From contig OZ234497.1 in NCBI GenBank assembly GCA_965153455.1, positions 5,580,001 through 5,644,000 on the forward strand: DNA of 64,000 bases. The letters are read 5' to 3'. A program made the translations under genes and the position numbers. The DNA comes from Sphagnum compactum (taxonomy: Eukaryota > Bryophyta > Sphagnopsida > Sphagnales). The notes beneath the pieces are model-generated. The model had not been told where the DNA came from. It ran no database searches and saw only the letters and a program-made list of their open reading frames with translations. Positions 36,194 to 48,539 of this stretch are shown one piece after another (within the stretch, counting starts at the first letter, position 1; the number at the start of each line of letters is the position of its first letter).

Positions 36194-36508
36194 ATGGGAG
36201 ATAGTTTTAGCTCCTCCTTAAATGATGATGAGGAGATAGAACACATGTTTGAAGACATGTATAGAGAAAGACAATGTGCTTTTGTGTGTGTAATGGCTAT
36301 TGCTAATTCAATTGACATGTTCATTGCCAATGAGTTGGAGGGGGCCATTGGTCAATCAATGAATCCAAGAGCGAAGGTTTGGGAGGTGTTTGCCACTATG
36401 GAAACAACATTAGGGTTGTTCAAAACTTTGACCAATTTCACCTTGGCCAAGTTCAACACAAATAGATGCAAGAGTAGGTGTAGATGTAGACTCAAATGTA
36501 GATGGTAA
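36194..36508 (+). pseudogene. Unrecognised coding remnant, possibly transposase-like
   Basis: A 104-codon open frame begins MGDSFSSSLNDDEEIEHMFE and has TTLGLFKTLTNFTLAKFN near its end, then turns into a Cys/Arg-rich low-complexity tail. The acidic start followed by an LF-LTNF-L--F pattern recalls N-terminal parts of plant PIF/Harbinger-like proteins, but I cannot confirm this. Its composition is more protein-like than neighbouring frames. Confidence 0.35.
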
Positions 36509-36554
36509 GGATGGATTAGTTTTACCATCAATTAAACTTTGCTCTCATTTTAGG

Positions 36555-36900
36555 ACATTGTGAATGGTGTGCCCATCTCTTGACTTTATGCATGTTAAAA
36601 CCTTTTCATTATACAAAACCACATTCTTTAACCCCTCTTCAATTGATGTCCATGTTTTCAATTCCCTCAATGTTTCACACAATCTTACCATAATAGTTTA
36701 TTCTTGGAACTATGATCTTTGATAATTTACTTGTATGCATAGCCTTCCACACCATAAAAAGAATGAGTTGTGTTACCTATTTCTTATCTTTGCTATAGAT
36801 AGCAAAGTGGTGGTTGCAATATATAACACACTTGGTACTCAAATGTAATGACTCCACAATTTGGTGGGTTCCTTTTTCCTAACATGGTGCCTTTGCCACA
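36555..36900 (-). pseudogene. Unidentified minus-strand coding fossil
   Basis: A minus-strand frame reads CVIYCNHHFAIYSKDKK, a stop, then ILFMVWKAMHTSKLSKIIVP, and after a frame change LRELKTWTSIEEGLKNVVLY then NEKVLTCIKSRDGHTIHNVL. The coherence suggests decayed coding DNA, perhaps from a transposon. I do not recognise the family. Confidence 0.3.
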
Positions 36901-38470
36901 TGCACATGATTGAAAAGTTCACTCCACATTGAGAACCTTCCACTTCGGCATTGTTAAACCCATTCATACTTGCAAACACACACACATGCATCCACAAATG
37001 TCCATCTTCCCAAACCTACAATTATTATGTTGGAGGTTATTGCCATTTAAAAAGTTGTATAAAAGTAAATTCAAAAATAAATTACCCTTTTAGAATGACC
37101 AAATAGAACCCAAAATATGGCCTTATTTGTGTATTTGTTTAAAAATATGGCTCCCTATCTAAAGTCCAAGACTATCTTGACATGTCTTTATATTGTCCCA
37201 ATTTTATAATTTTTGTCTATAGTCCAAACTTTCACCTTTTGTCATCCCAAGTTTCTTTCTCTATGTGTATCACTACATAGGTGTTTCTCTAAGTCCATGT
37301 GAAAACAACACGTAGAGGATTGAAAAAAATCTTAAGAAAGAAATTTAAAACATATATATTTTTCACCAATAATTACCTATTGATGATGCTTAGTGACTTA
37401 TTAACCTATTGAATAGTTGTTGATAACAATAAATGGATATTAAACATACATCTTTGAATGTTGATATTCTCAAAAACACCTAAAACAATCATAAAGATGT
37501 TGAAAATGAAAATTAGAAAATAAAAACATCTACTTGAATTTAAATATTCAATACTAATTTCATAATCAATGTCATCCACTTCAACAAAACTATAGAAACA
37601 TACATTGTCCTTCTAGTAAGGGCCATGCCAACCTTAAGGTAGGTTAGTATCCCTTGTAGAACTCCCCATGTATTTTCAAAAGTTGGTCATTGTCAAAGAT
37701 TCATTAGGATAATATAGTGTTAGGCCATTCATAAAATGTTTAAATGGGATATGGAATCTTGTAATTCCAAGTTCAAAATATGTTATCAAATGATTTTGAA
37801 ATTGGAACTTTAGTTGAAACATTGCAAAGTGAAACCAAATAAATCAAAGATTTACAATCTAAAAACTTTCAAACATGAGTTTTGTTACTATCAAGTGGCT
37901 TTTGTTGAAATAATGTGGTAGGAAGCAAGAAATAATCACAAATGGGTGAAAATATGTGTCAAGAACCAATTGGATTTGGTTTCTAAGAATATAATTACAA
38001 AATATTAAAATAAAATAAGATTAAAAAGTAAATAAATATATTTGAAACAAGTTGATTAAAATGTGCTCAAAAATAATTTTAAATGATAAAAATTAATAAA
38101 AATCGATATGTATGTATTAGTTAGGATATGAAAATCATCATATATTAAAAAAAGTCAAAAAATAAAACTAACATTTTTTTTAAAAATTTAAAAACCTACT
38201 TGACACCTACTTGACATCTACTTGACACAAAAGTTTTAAAAACTCAAAATGAACTTGTATTTCTTAAAACCTACTTGAAACTTACTTTCACAATGCAAAA
38301 TTTGAAAATTAATGTTCATTAGTGAAGAAGTATTTTATCTTTGATCATTTAACTAAAACATCAAATGTTTCACAATCTCATGATGAAATTTGTTGTTATT
38401 TTACATCTATTTGCATGTAGTTTTGATAAGGAACATAGTATGTTCACTTTATCTTATTCATTTAGATCAT
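36901..38470. other. AT-rich spacer with a short 11-base tandem repeat
   Basis: No gene is seen. At about 38195-38229 CCTACTTGACA-like words repeat three times in tandem, and a related ACCTACTTGAAAC follows near 38270. Confidence 0.5.
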
Positions 38471-38479
38471 GTAATCTAA

Positions 38480-40330
38480 TTGTCTAGTTTGTTTTGCGTA
38501 TGCTACTCTGGGTTGCAGCTTTGCTTCTTCTATTTGTCATGTTGTTCACTTAGGTTTGCAGTACTCTCTGATTCATGCATTATGGGGGAGGTACTTCCTA
38601 TACCTACTAGTGTCTCTTTGGGTTGTGTGGAGCAGAATTGTAAAGTTTCCAGTCCTGGATTACACACACTCCACTCCGGAACTTTGCTTTCAAAGACATT
38701 CCAACCTAACCATTGCAAGATCGACACAATTCACTAGGATCAAAATTCACCTAATTCATTACAAAACTTAGTAAATTCATTAGTGGATTTGGACTCATTA
38801 TGTACTAGTGTGGTCTATTTCTAGGAATGAGGATTTCTAAAAAACCTTGCAAGTTCTCCTCTATAATACTTGCTAGAGAAGCCATCCCAAAACATTTGAA
38901 CTTGATGAACTCGCTTCTTTAGAATGAAAGAAGGAGAGCTCAACCTTGGTAATGTTTGAGATTCTGCTCCTTTTTTGGAAGGAACCCAAAGTGTAGTAAT
39001 TTGGAAGGGTGTTGCAAGGTGTAACCATTATGGTAACCTATTCATTAAAGAACTAGTTAAACTTCATATTAGAGGTTTGACAATAGATTGATAGATTGCA
39101 AAAAAACCAAATATAATTTGTCCAACCAATAATTGGTTCAAGAAAATATTAGTGACCTATTGAAGAAGCGACTTGTTGAGAATGTATCAGTTAGCCCTCA
39201 TTTCACACAAATTAATGATGTTTCAAATAACCTAATTACATGTGTCAGTTTCTTAGGGACAATATGCCCTAAAAGTCATGTCGTTTTCCAAGTGCCACCA
39301 CTTTTCACTCTTTGGCTATAGTACAAAGAATCCGCACACCTTTTGATGTATCTTTTGATTTTTTCATTTTGGAAGCTCTTGTACTTCTTACTGCACCAAG
39401 ATGAAAAAATGAGTGCCTTGGATCAGTTGAGAAAGAGAGTAAACAAGAGAGAGGCAAAATTAAGAAAATAAAAAGAAGAGAAAGAAAAAGAGGAAAGAGA
39501 GCTATAAAAAATTAGAGAAGAAGTTTTTAGAGCAACCAAGGTGATTTATATTGAAGCGCTTACATCAAGGCCACTTCTTATATTTCGAGAGAGTAGTGAG
39601 AGTTTTGGAAAGGAAAAAATGTAGAATGAGAGATTTTTGAGGCTCTATGAAGTGTTGCCACTAAAGGAGAAGGACTTGAAGAGACGTTACGAGGCTTTCG
39701 AAGACATTTTTCACCCCTTGCACCTACAATCATTATAATTAGTGATTTTGAGGAGGAATAATAGGTTGAAAAGAAGACTACAAATTATTATTGCAAAGAT
39801 TCATAATCAAAGTTTTATAGTTGTCAGAGACAAATCTACACACAAACTTTTAAACATCACAAAAGAAATTTGAAAAGAGGGGAACACACTTTTACAACAA
39901 GAAAACTTCGTTTGAAAAATGATGATACCACACAAAATTTTAATGCAAACTATTCTTCTAAGAGCACTTAAGATCTAACCGTAAGGGGGCATCACTAAAA
40001 TAGAGAAAATCAATGTCTTAATACTTGACAAAATGTGGTGTTGTCCATCTTGAAAGGTTCTTCAAAGAGTTTCACTAAACTTAGTGCTAACAAAACTATT
40101 CGATCGGTACTTGTGGTAATCCTCAAGTGACCCTTTCAAGAGGCCATTGTCTTCAAAATTATTAGTTATTAACTTTTAAAAAATCTAAAACTTGATATTT
40201 TGGAAGTCTAATGGCTATTAAAATCTTTCAAAGTTTCAAAAGTTCAAAAGTTTTCCTCATTCAACATAGAGTCGCCTTACTAGTTGATATTTTGGTCACA
40301 AAATTTCAAAAACTCATAACATTTTCAAAT
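38480..40330. other. Spacer with uncertain coding remnants
   Basis: A GC-richer patch lies at about 38510-38720. A purine-rich tract (39420-39520) looks Glu/Lys-rich when read on the plus strand, with several stops. Nothing can be assigned. Confidence 0.35.
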
Positions 40331-40335
40331 AAATT

Positions 40336-40610
40336 CCAAATTGAACAATTTAGGAGTCTATTTTGTAACCTTTGGAAAGATCTTTCCAACATTGTATCAC
40401 TTGTCCCAATTGGACTTGATTTGACATCTCAATTTTCCCCCCAAAAATAAATGTGGTAAATCATTTTATATAGTTTGTAGATAATTTGGTAAACAACTTG
40501 GTAGGAAATTATGATGATTGACAACTCCTTCAAATAGAGTCCAAATTGAACATTTTAGATGTCCATTTTGTAACAATTGGAAAGAACCTTCCAATCATAT
40601 TAATCAACAC
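40336..40610. repeat. Duplicated segment, spacing 205 bases
   Basis: CCAAATTGAACAATTTAGGA at 40336 and CCAAATTGAACATTTTAGAT at 40541 are each followed by a GTC(T/C)ATTTTGTAAC and a TTGGAAAGA word. It is an old tandem duplication. Confidence 0.55.
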
Positions 40611-40619
40611 AATCAAAGT

Positions 40620-43600
40620 GCATATGCCTTCTAAAATTGTGAAAAAGATAAATCATGATAGATAATTTCAGCAATTACTTTCAATAAATATTTTTGGTAA
40701 TTTTAACAATTTCATTTTGTAAGGCATTTTTGCTAGTACATAACTAATTTTGGCACTTGGTACTTTTTAGCTTTCTAAATATTGTCAATGGCTAGTAATT
40801 TCTACACGTACTTTCTATAGCTAATTAATATTAGAATACTACTTCAAAATGGTCCCATTAATAGTTCATTATATTTAAAAATTTATGGTTGATGGCACAT
40901 AGGAAACAATTTGCTAGGAAGAATGCTAACCTTGCTAAAGATCTAAAAGGAATGTGCAAAGGGAAAAAGTTGCAATTGCAAGAGGCAAAAGGTGGAGGCA
41001 AATGAAGCTAAAGGGTCAAACTTCAAACTTTGGTTCCACACTTGATCCTTTTTTTTAGTTTTGCCTTTACTAAATTGATATTAAGTAACAATTACCTTTT
41101 TGTAATTATTGTGGAGATGTTTATTGTTAATGGACAAAGTATACACTTCTAAAAAAACATGTACAAAAGAATTTCATTATTCCTATGCATGCATGTTCAA
41201 ACTAAACACAGTGTACATATTCAAATACAAAATATAACAAGACAACTTTATGAATGTTATTGCAAATGAACAAAAATAAAATAGATTCAAACTCACCTTC
41301 TTAAATAGGCTAGGTGGTTCTTATTAGTAACTAAAGTAGTTACTTAACACTAATTCAAATATGGAAGATTAATTTGTAACTAAATTAATTACCTCATTAA
41401 GTAGGAACTCATATACTAATTAATAATTAACACTTATTTAAATATAAATTTAACACATATTAAAATTAAATTTGTATATAATGCATGGTAACATCTAACT
41501 AATAAGATAATTGCAGATTTTTATTTAACACTTTTAAACATCAAATTTGTAATTAATACATGTTAATATTTAGGTGTAGTTGCAATCCAATGAGCCAAAA
41601 AGGGTGTTGGATTGCAAGGGAAGAAAATCAAAATAAGAGAAATACTTATGTTTTACTATTTAAAACCATAGGAATCATAGCAAGTTGTTGTTTTTTCATT
41701 CATATGAATGTTAAAGAATTCAAACCAAATTTTCATTTGATGAAATTTTAAATTTAAGTTTTGATTAGGACCTTTGAAAGTGATCACCTATTGTGTCAAA
41801 AGGAGTTGATTTTGTAAAGGATTATCAAAAGGACTTATATAATTAATAAAATTAATGGGAAAAAATTAAAAGGATATAGACCTATTAGCCACATTCAAAA
41901 ACACCTCATACCTTAAAATGTGTGGAATTTTAAATCTTTAAAAATTCAAAAATCTTTCCAAAATTGATTCAAAATTTTAAAATTTTGAAAGTCTTTTATC
42001 AAATATAAATGGGTTATAATTTACATGATGTGTTAAGAAAAGTTTTAGCGTATTATAAATGTAAACATAAAATGTAAACAATGACTTTTTTGTTATGACT
42101 TGAAATTGCTATAATTTTTTTTTTAAAAACAAATTTTACAAAGAATCATCTCACTTTCAAAAATTTATATTTATTCAAAAATGATAAACAGAAAAAACTT
42201 GTCATGTATTGGGACAACTATAAACATTTATTATAACACATTACAAAAACATTGTTCCAATATTCGTTCGTATGAAAAGTGTTTTTGGACATGTATACAC
42301 CTCAACATATATTATGCCATGTGGCACCAAAACATTAACACATATGTTAGTAAAAAAAGACATGTCATTTGACGACCATGTTAGCTAAGCATTTCTTAAT
42401 GTCAATCAACATGGACACTTACACGTCACTAGCATGTTAATCAAAACAAACATGTAAGTAAGCACTCAATCAAATTAGTTTCAAAATTGAATAGTCCATT
42501 TTGATTGAAGCCATTTTTGTCCAATGTTTGTTTTGATTAAAAATCTGATTAAAGTTAGTCATAAAAACCAACATAACATATCATGTGTGCAAATTTATTG
42601 ATAGGTTGATTGAATGCTCAATAACTACATTGAGAGAATGCTTATCAATAAAATTTAATGTAAGGTGTTACTTGTTCAAAGAATAACCCAAAAAATGTAG
42701 TTGACATTTTGATTTAGTTATTAAGATTTCAATGCTTAACTTATCATGAATATGAAGAAAACAAATTGTTTACCCTCAATACATATTTGTGATTTTGGTT
42801 GTAAGATTATGGGATAACTAGCTTGAAAGGCTCATCTTCAAAACATGATACACATGTTTTGTGATTTTTTGGGAGCCTATCATTGTAGGTGAATATAAAA
42901 GGAAACCATGTTAGAATGCCTACATGAGAAAAGACCCCATCATAATGTAAAATTAAAAGCTTTACTTTTGCATGGTGGAGATGCACAAAGTAATGACATT
43001 CTTTTCATGCTTTTTCATCCTTCTCCAATTCAAAATCTTTAATCAAGAAACTCCACAAGTATTTGGTGCTTCTAATTTACAATGATATATATAAATATAT
43101 ATAGGAATCAAAATCCATAAAATTTTACCATCAATTAAAGTCTTGTCCAATCTCCTTCCACAATTAGGTCCCAACTTTCCATACACTCAAAAAACAATAA
43201 ATGGAAAGGAATTTCATGACAAACTTGCATTTTTCAAGTACAATTAAAATGAAATTCAACCTTGATTTAGCTATTAAAAAAGACCATGATCAATCACATA
43301 TGAGTCATAATATTGATATAAAAGGTAAGTGCTTCTAAAATTATTCTACTATTATTGGTTTTGTAATTTGAATATGTGACCTAATGTTATAAATTGAATA
43401 TCTAATGTGTGGGGATGTAATTTATGGGCATGGGGTAAATTGGACATGTAAAGTTTGGATAAATAAATTAGAGATAACTAAAATTCATGATATATTTTGG
43501 TTAATTATAAAGGTTGGACACTATTAGTTTCAGTGGTTTCTGTTTATATTAGGTTGAATCATCATTGATGAATCACATGATGAGTCATTGAATAAAAAAT

Positions 43601-44170
43601 AAAAATTAACAATTAAAAAAAATTTGTTACATTTCCCATTACCTAGTGTCTAAAGACATGTTTAGAGCCTATTATGAACATCCCTGGTTTATTAAAATGA
43701 AAAATGTGTAGCGTTGAGGTTTCACAAAATGTGTTGAGTTTACAACCTAAAGAATTGATGAATTGTTAAAAGATTTGAGGCATAATTTGTGATGTAATAA
43801 CTTACAAGTCAAGGTTTGTTAGTTTGGTATATAACATGTGGTAGATGTGTTTGTGATAATAGTTTCATGAATTATTAATTTGGTGGCAAAGAACATAGAA
43901 CTTCATGATTATGAAATAAATTACATAATTTTGATTTATGAAACCACATAATTTTACAACCTCTTTTTCCCAATGATTTATGAAAATTATGGTTGGTAAT
44001 AAATAAATTGAAGCCTATATCCCCACCACCGTAAGAAGTCCATCACAAATGGTTTTTTTTTCCTTATATGCATATTCATTTCTATGAAGCATTCGGAGGT
44101 TCCTAATGTATTTAGGAGGCACCTTACATCCATGCATATCCGGGTTAAAAAAGAGAAAGGATCTCCCTCT
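40620..44170. other. AT-rich spacer
   Basis: No gene, RNA or structured repeat was recognised in this 3.5 kb. Frames are short, and frequent ATTAA and AAATT words suggest decayed noncoding DNA. Confidence 0.45.
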
Positions 44171-44177
44171 CCTATGC

Positions 44178-44440
44178 CTCGTGATTTAAGTATCTTGAGG
44201 TTCATGATAACTTTCACATTGTGCTTTACAATGGGTAAATGCTCAAGTGAGGGGACATTCCCCAAATCTTGACCTAGACTTAAACTAAGGCCTCATTCTA
44301 AGCCCCTTATTTTGAGAATGCCTTCACCTTGGGACTTCACCTAAACATTCACCTCATGCTTTACAACGTGTGGGAAACATTCCTCAAAGTGGAGACCAAA
44401 CTTGGCTACCATCTCATCCTAGTTTATTTAGGGAATGTTC
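44178..44440. repeat. Dispersed repeat, copy 2 (related to 30.45-30.78 kb)
   Basis: CCTCGTGATTTAAGTATC, GTGCTTTACAATGGGTAAA, CCTCATGCTTTACAA and CATCTCATCCTAG follow the order of the 30.45-kb copy, and the unit seems to repeat about twice here. Confidence 0.5.
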
Positions 44441-44457
44441 CCCCCCCCCCCCCCCCC
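44440..44457. repeat. Poly-C run of 18
   Basis: An uninterrupted C homopolymer lies just after the dispersed repeat. Its length may be a sequencing or assembly estimate. Confidence 0.9.
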
Positions 44458-44585
44458 AAATCCTGGGGCGTGACCCCACTTACATGACCTCAAAGTATTT
44501 CTGACAAGAGTGAGTTAATGACTAGCTATCGTTAATGTGCATTTGAAAAAACAATGGCCTCATGACCAGAAGAAGGCTGAAGCAA

Positions 44586-44625
44586 GCAGCAGTCAGATCA
44601 TATTTATTACACTCTTCTCTGGCAG
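44586..44625. repeat. Fragment of the MITE-like family beside copy B
   Basis: AGCAGCAGTCAGATCATATT and the following TTATTACACTCTTCTCTGGCA nearly repeat the interior of copy B at 44963-45001. Confidence 0.7.
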
Positions 44626-44788
44626 GAAACACTCCAGCCCCCAATATTGAATTCACAACACATGCATTAAACAGCAACAGTACACTATACACATGCAAAA
44701 AAAACCTGCACAACTCCTTGGCTCTCTACAACTCTAGTATTTGTTTATGCTCGTCACCCACCAGCCCTCTACAAGGTGCCAGACGTTT

Positions 44789-45158
44789 AGAGCATATCCA
44801 GCGATGGTGCTCAGTATATAAGAGAACCCTGCACAAATATTTCTCACATCCAAGTTTTAGTTATTTTACTTTTTTCCAATCCCACCCATAAAAACTAAAA
44901 CTGGTGACTGACTACCAGGTGATAGCAAGCCACCCGGAAACAGAAACAATCAGAAACACGGAGCAGCAGTCAGACCATATTTATTACACTCTTCTCTGGC
45001 AAGTGTTAGGGCTGCTTGTTGTACCTTTCACTAGGTCAGTAACCTGCACAAAAATGCTGGGCCAGAACCATTTCTGCTGAGCCAAACTGGCACGTTTTGA
45101 CTTTTTTTCATCCAATTTTAATTTGCAGGTTTCACATACTGAGCACCGGTGGAGTTCC
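44789..45158 (+). mobile_element. MITE-like element, copy B
   Basis: It starts AGAGCATATCCAGCGATGGT and GCTCAGTATA and ends in CATACTGAGCACCGGTGGAG, an imperfect inverted repeat. The interior shares TTTCTCACATCCAAGTTT, GGAGCAGCAGTCAGACC and TGCTGAGCCAAACTGGCA with copies C and D. About 370 bases with no coding capacity. Confidence 0.75.
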
Positions 45159-46219
45159 TACTATTAGGAGTTAAATGAGCTGGGATGATTTACATCTATT
45201 CTCTTTCGATGAAGTAAGTGTGCAGAATTTGCATCACCCAGACATGCAAATCAAGGAGCAAGAAAGAATTATCAACACTCCCTGGATTACTTCTGATCTT
45301 AAACAAGTTAAGGGGAGATGTATCCAAAACTGCACTACACCTAAAAGCTTCTTTCACTGCTTGCTTTATGTGAAAAGATTTAATGCATTTCCATGTGATG
45401 GGGGTAATGTCACTTAAACCTAAAGCACATCCTTTTTGCACACGCATTACATAGCTTATTAGTGCTATTATTCTTTTGTGGGTTGAATTGTGGATTCCTC
45501 ACTAAAACTAGTGCTAATGGATATCAAAATTTGGTCCTACATTCACGTGCTATAAAACAAATGAGGCCGAATACTTTTTTGTTTGTCCTCAGTAAAACAC
45601 ATAGGCATATGTTCCTTTCTAACTAAAGGATCAAAATTCCCCAAAAGCCCTCCCCCTTCCCCAACAATATTCCACTCGGTTCTATATTATGAACTGATCA
45701 TTTAAGAACTTATTGGCTGCCCAGCAGCACTGACCATGTCGAAAGCTTATATCATTCTTAAGTTCGCAAGTGGCTTGTGTGTTCATTTTATTGGGCGGGG
45801 GGGGGCCTCCTTCTCTCAACTTGCTGGCTCGTGTAAATCTGATCAGCATCAGGGGTTTTGTCAGTGATGCAGTACTAAAGGGTTAATACTATGTACACTA
45901 TGATGATTTGAAAGGCCAAATCTCAAGATCCGATCCCCAAATGATTTGAAGCTTGAAATACTTAACATGTAAAGTACCACTTGTTTGTAACTTGTGAATC
46001 AATCATTGAGAGGGGAACAAGGAGAAGGGGGAAAAAAAAAAAAAAAAAAAACATTGCTGAAGAAGAAGAAGTATTGTATTTAAATTAGAAAAAAAAAGTT
46101 TGACTAAAAACCCTTCATAAAAATAAAGCTCCTTGTGATTAATCAATATATTTATTAACTTCCTAACACTCACAAATATATTAACTCTTGTCATTTAATC
46201 AATAGGTATTAGGAACCTT
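45159..46219. other. Spacer between MITE copies
   Basis: No gene is recognised. A G-run occurs at about 45798-45805 and an A-run of about 20 at 46032-46051. Confidence 0.45.
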
Positions 46220-46222
46220 TAA

Positions 46223-46457
46223 AGGTGCATTCACACTTGGTGTTAGCCATCTTAAGGTTAAGTCCCCTACCACCATCTTAGCCATTTAGGACTTAAATCT
46301 AGTTGCCATGAAAATTCTATGTTAAGCTAACATTCACTTTAACATTGAGCTATGGGCCCATTTAACATTGGGTGCCACCTAGGATGCCACCTAGATTAGA
46401 GCTATGAGCTATGGTTTTCATTTAACACTTGACTTAACATCAAGTGTGAATGCACCA
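46223..46457. mobile_element. Tourist-like MITE with TAA target duplication
   Basis: The ends AGGTGCATTCACACTTGGTG and, inverted, TGGTGCATTCACACTTGATG match over about 20 bases and are flanked by TAA at 46220-46222 and 46458-46460. A TAA/TTA duplication and a 235-base noncoding body fit PIF/Harbinger-derived MITEs. The interior repeats GCTATG and CCACCTAG words. Confidence 0.7.
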
Positions 46458-46819
46458 TAAGTTACAAAAGGAAGGAAACATGCAGGATACCACAATCCTA
46501 CCACCTAACTTTGGAAGGTTTGTAGTTTGTACTAGTGTCGGTCCAATGCATAGGCCTGCACCTAGCACCAACAATGGTATCAATATTAGTAGCAAGAGGG
46601 TATACATATATAGACTACAAAGAAATTGAAAGGATAAAGAGAAAAAAAGATAAAAGTGTTTACCCCATGAGGCCTTTCCATGTTTGTTCAGTGCCCAACA
46701 CTTGGGCTACCACCCCCGTGCCCTGGTACCTCAAAACATGGAAGGGTCTCTAGGGCTACCCTTCTCCTATACCAAACAATGTTAGGGGTCTGAGGTAATA
46801 CCAATCTTGTACCAGTGTT

Positions 46820-47446
46820 AGAGCATCTCCAGTGGTACTCAGTATGTGACCCAGCAAAAATGTGAAGCACTCCGGAAATTTTGCCACTACAGTTGGAGGG
46901 CATCTCCTTCAATGGAGTTTGGTGCCTAGTCAACATGACTGTCTTCTGTTTTTTAGAGGGTGGTTTGGTTTTTGGGACACATCTCCTGTATTTGTGTGTC
47001 TCCTGTTTTTTGAGCGTCTCAGTTTTAGATTTCGTGGTGCTTTGCATCAAGTAAGGCCCTTGGTCGAAGGCATTATCAGAAGAGGGCTCACACTTGGCTC
47101 CCACCTTGCATGGAACCCTGGCTCTAGTAATGCCCTCAACCTCGGGCCTTGCCTACCTCATTTCTCACATCGAAGTTTCGTTTCTTCTTTTTCCACATAA
47201 AACTAAAACTGGGACTGCAAATACGTTGGAGACTGCTAATAAATACCCACCTGGACCAATCAAACTATCTAGCCAATCAAGCCCACGTGTGAGGCTTTGC
47301 TGTGCCATTCACCAGCCTCGACAAACAGTCAAAAAAATGTTGGGCCAAAACCATTTTGCTGAGCCAAACTGCCATGTTTGACTGCTCTTTATCCAATTAA
47401 GATTTTCAGGGTCACATAGTGCCTCCTGAGTACCACCGGTAGAGTT
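46820..47446 (+). mobile_element. MITE-like element, copy C (long form)
   Basis: The left end AGAGCATCTCCAGTGGTACT then CAGTATGTGACCC faces a right end GGGTCACATAGTGCCTCCTG then AGTACCACCGGTAGAG, an inverted repeat with a small insertion. Its interior is about 250 bases longer than copies B and D (about 46890-47130) and otherwise shares ACTGGGACTGCAAATA and TGCTGAGCCAAACTG. Confidence 0.75.
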
Positions 47447-47470
47447 ATATGTACCAAGGATGTACGTAAA

Positions 47471-47832
47471 GAGTGCTCAGTATGTGACCCTGTAAAATTA
47501 TTTTTCACATCCAAGTTTAGTTATATACTTTTCTGCAACCCCACCCATAAAACTGAAACTGGGACAGCAAATAGGTGAGGAGCTACTAATAGCAAACCAC
47601 CTGAACCAATCATTATGATGGGCCGATCAGAAACAGTGAGCAGCAGTCAGTTCATAGTGTTTACACTCTTTTCTGCAGGAGCACAGTGGGCTGCACAATT
47701 TACCAGCCACGGCAAACTCTACAATTATGCCGAGCCAAAACCATTGTCCTGAGCCAAACTGGCATATGTTGACCTTTCTTCATCCAATTTCAGTATGCAG
47801 GATCACGTACTGAGCATCGCTGGAGATGCTCT
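47471..47832 (+). mobile_element. MITE-like element, copy D
   Basis: It begins GAGTGCTCAGTATGTGACCC and ends GATCACGTACTGAGCATCGC then TGGAGATGCTCT. The interior carries CATCCAAGTTTAGTTATATA, AAACTGGGACAGCAAATAGG and GAGCCAAACTGGCATATG. It lies only 24 bases after copy C. Confidence 0.75.
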
Positions 47833-47856
47833 CATACTTGCCAAAATGGAGCATCC

Positions 47857-47938
47857 CTCCCTCTCTAGAACAGAAGTTCACCTGCCTCCTTGTCTCCCTC
47901 CCTCTCTTGAACAGAAGTTCACTTGCCTCCTTGTCTCT
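47857..47938. repeat. 41-base tandem duplication, pyrimidine-rich
   Basis: CTCTCTAGAACAGAAGTTCA at 47861 and CTCTCTTGAACAGAAGTTCA at 47902 are each followed by a TGCCTCCTTGTCTC word. Confidence 0.8.
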
Positions 47939-48051
47939 CTCTCTCCCTCCCTCCAAAGTTCCAGACTCTCCCTCGCATTGCTACCAGGATTCATATTTGA
48001 ATTCCATCGATTCAGGAGCCATTACTCCTACGTTCCTAGGGTTTAAGGATC

Positions 48052-48528
48052 ATGCAGATAGATACTCATGCCAAAGCCAAGAAACACAAAAGTGTGGTAA
48101 GTAAAGCCTATTGGAGGCGCGAAGGCGACGGCAGTTAGTCGTCCTTTTTGGAGGTTGCACGGTAACCTCCAGTGCTCCTCCTTTATATGCATAAAGGTCT
48201 TTTGAGGTGTGCATCACAATGTACCGGTAATGAAAGAGTCAAGAGATACGTACCATATAAAGAGGCGCTTGGAAATAATTGCCTGTCAGTTGAAGAAGGC
48301 GACGAGGAGATCAGCGTACATATCGGAGACCAACTGTATGTAAATTTTTTCTCGAGACAAAATATGCCCAGTTCCCGAAAAACTTTCAAAATCGGAGAAA
48401 AAAAAAACCAAAGCGACATCAGCGCCTCGAAACTTGCACTCCTTGATGTAGGTATCATCACCAAACTAAGTAAGTACCTATTTATTCCTGTGCATTGGGA
48501 TACGCGAAAAGCCGCAAACGGCTTCTAA
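48052..48528 (+). other. Unidentified exon-like stretch after a pyrimidine-rich leader
   Basis: An island of higher GC follows the CT-rich tract and a TAGGGTTTAAGG word (48037-48048). From 48052 a short frame MQIDTHAKAKKHKSV ends at a good donor, GTG/GTAAGT (48097). A second frame reads to 48528 and includes CLSVEEGDEEISVHIGDQL and KLALLDVGIITKLSKYLF. Possible first exons of a gene or a gene fragment; I recognise no family, and the right-hand continuation was not found. Confidence 0.3.
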
Positions 48529-48539
48529 AGTTCTCACAT

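Noticed and set aside
39000-39110. Copia-type pre-integrase remnant
   Set aside because: A WKG-NHYGNLFIKELVKL-like reading is suggestive, but the zinc-finger residues and any integrase or RT blocks are missing.
43987-44265. 92-codon minus-strand frame
   Set aside because: It overlaps a dispersed noncoding repeat and shows no recognisable domain.
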